From Polaribacter glomeratus (GTDB lineage: Bacteria; Bacteroidota; Bacteroidia; Flavobacteriales; Flavobacteriaceae): a stretch of 64,000 nt of DNA. Below the pieces are notes generated by a model. That model was not told where the DNA came from, ran no database searches, and worked only from the letters and a program-made list of their open reading frames with translations. How positions within the stretch are numbered: the first letter of the stretch is position 1; every line of letters begins with the position of its first letter. Position numbers and translations under genes: made by a program. The stretch is from the NCBI RefSeq assembly GCF_002954665.1, contig NZ_MSCM01000002.1, positions 964,767 through 1,028,766 on the forward strand. Reading direction: 5' to 3'. Of this stretch, positions 63,729 to 64,000 are shown piece by piece.

Positions 63729-63962
63729 ATGGGAAGACAAAGTATTTCGTTCACTCAACCAAATGATGAATGGCTAAAAAATCAAGTTGATAAAAAAGAG
63801 TATTCTACTAAAAGTGAACTTGTAAACGATTTAATTAGACAAGCAAGAAAACAACAAAGACAAATTGACTGGATTAGTGCTAAATTGGAGAAAGCTGAAA
63901 ATAGCGGATTTACGAATTTGAGTAAAGAACAAATATTAGCGGAATCAAAGTCGTTGATTTAA
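63729..63962 (+). CDS. parD: ParD-family antitoxin (type II)
   Basis: 77 residues. The N-terminal ribbon-helix-helix (SISFTQPNDEWLKNQVDKKE, TKSELVNDLIRQARKQQ) is the DNA-binding part, and the C-terminal tail (GFTNLSKEQILAESKSLI) would wrap the toxin. It neutralises the ParE toxin and represses its own operon. The stop overlaps the next ATG by one base (TAATG). Confidence 0.9.
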   Translation: MGRQSISFTQPNDEWLKNQVDKKEYSTKSELVNDLIRQARKQQRQIDWISAKLEKAENSGFTNLSKEQILAESKSLI

Positions 63963-64000
63963 TGCCTAATTATAAAATAAGTAATTTAGCGAAAGAAGAC
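63962..64000 (+). CDS. parE: ParE/RelE-superfamily toxin, start only (partial)
   Basis: Thirteen residues (MPNYKISNLAKED) before the window ends. This matches the N-terminus of ParE-type toxins of Bacteroidota, and the one-base overlap with parD is typical. The family poisons DNA gyrase (ParE) or cuts mRNA (RelE); the fragment is too short to tell. Confidence 0.75.
   Translation, partial: MPNYKISNLAKED

Noticed and set aside
1..64000. CRISPR array, tRNA, rRNA, insertion sequence or prophage
   Set aside because: No regular spaced direct repeats, tRNA-like cloverleaf sequence, transposase or phage structural genes were found by reading.

Overview
The window is AT-rich chromosomal DNA from a member of the Bacteroidota, most likely a marine Flavobacteriaceae (Polaribacter/Tenacibaculum-like). 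The support is: gliding genes gldE-gldD, a type IX secretion substrate with a C-terminal sorting domain, two CarboxypepD_reg/TonB-dependent receptors, the ActABCDEF-CoxBA respiratory operon, promoters of the TTTG-N17-23-TAnnTTTG type, and almost no Shine-Dalgarno sequences. No tRNA, rRNA, insertion sequence, prophage or CRISPR array was seen.

Layout. 1-1.4 kb: 3' end of waaA and a split YeeE-type sulfur transporter. 1.4-6.8 kb: molybdenum-cofactor cluster moaA-moeA-(broken four-helix-bundle gene)-moaC-mobA-moeB. 6.8-8.6 kb: a membrane-anchored MutS-family ATPase. 8.8-12.2 kb (minus): mutY-ssb-gldE-gldD. 12.3-14.5 kb: HU protein, a 29-residue basic ribosomal-type protein and RNase G, whose leader holds three hairpins. 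14.6-20 kb: secreted nuclease divergent from a TonB receptor and a DUF5689 lipoprotein. 20-23.2 kb: mce, then ftsX-DUF3098-uppP-truB. 23.2-28.9 kb: a UspA protein and rimP-nusA-infB, which starts with a terminator-like hairpin. 29.5-40.9 kb: alternative complex III (actA-F) plus cytochrome oxidase subunits II and I. 41-45.9 kb: ruvB, SulP permease, and a sulfide/persulfide cluster (MBL-rhodanese, rhodanese lipoprotein, HMA protein) behind an FNR-like palindrome. 46-49.6 kb (minus): class A PBP, primary sigma factor and a small conserved-looking protein. 49.9-54.3 kb (minus): TPP-riboswitch-controlled TonB receptor, arfB, NadR-like kinase and PnuC-family transporter. 54.5-58.3 kb: phosphopantetheinyl transferase, ahcY and an SLC13 transporter. 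58.3-63.2 kb (minus): T9SS-sorted adhesin-like protein and comM. 63.3-64 kb: a C-terminal remnant of PEP carboxylase beside a ParD/ParE module that runs off the window.

How it fits together. The act/cox operon carries electrons from menaquinol to cytochrome c and on to oxygen. The Moco genes supply a cofactor for enzymes outside the window; moaD and moaE are not here. The YeeE pair, SulP permease and MBL-rhodanese genes point to handling of reduced sulfur. The TonB receptors, one tied to TPP and one next to a nuclease, indicate scavenging of thiamine and probably of nucleic acid.

The least ordinary material is regulatory or repeat DNA: stacked hairpins ahead of rng, an attenuator-like leader ahead of nusA, a TPP aptamer with an enlarged P3 arm, palindromic operators, and REP-like repeats that run into the coding sequences of moeA, mobA and moeB. 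No single clearly new multi-gene system was found; the strongest candidates are listed as findings.
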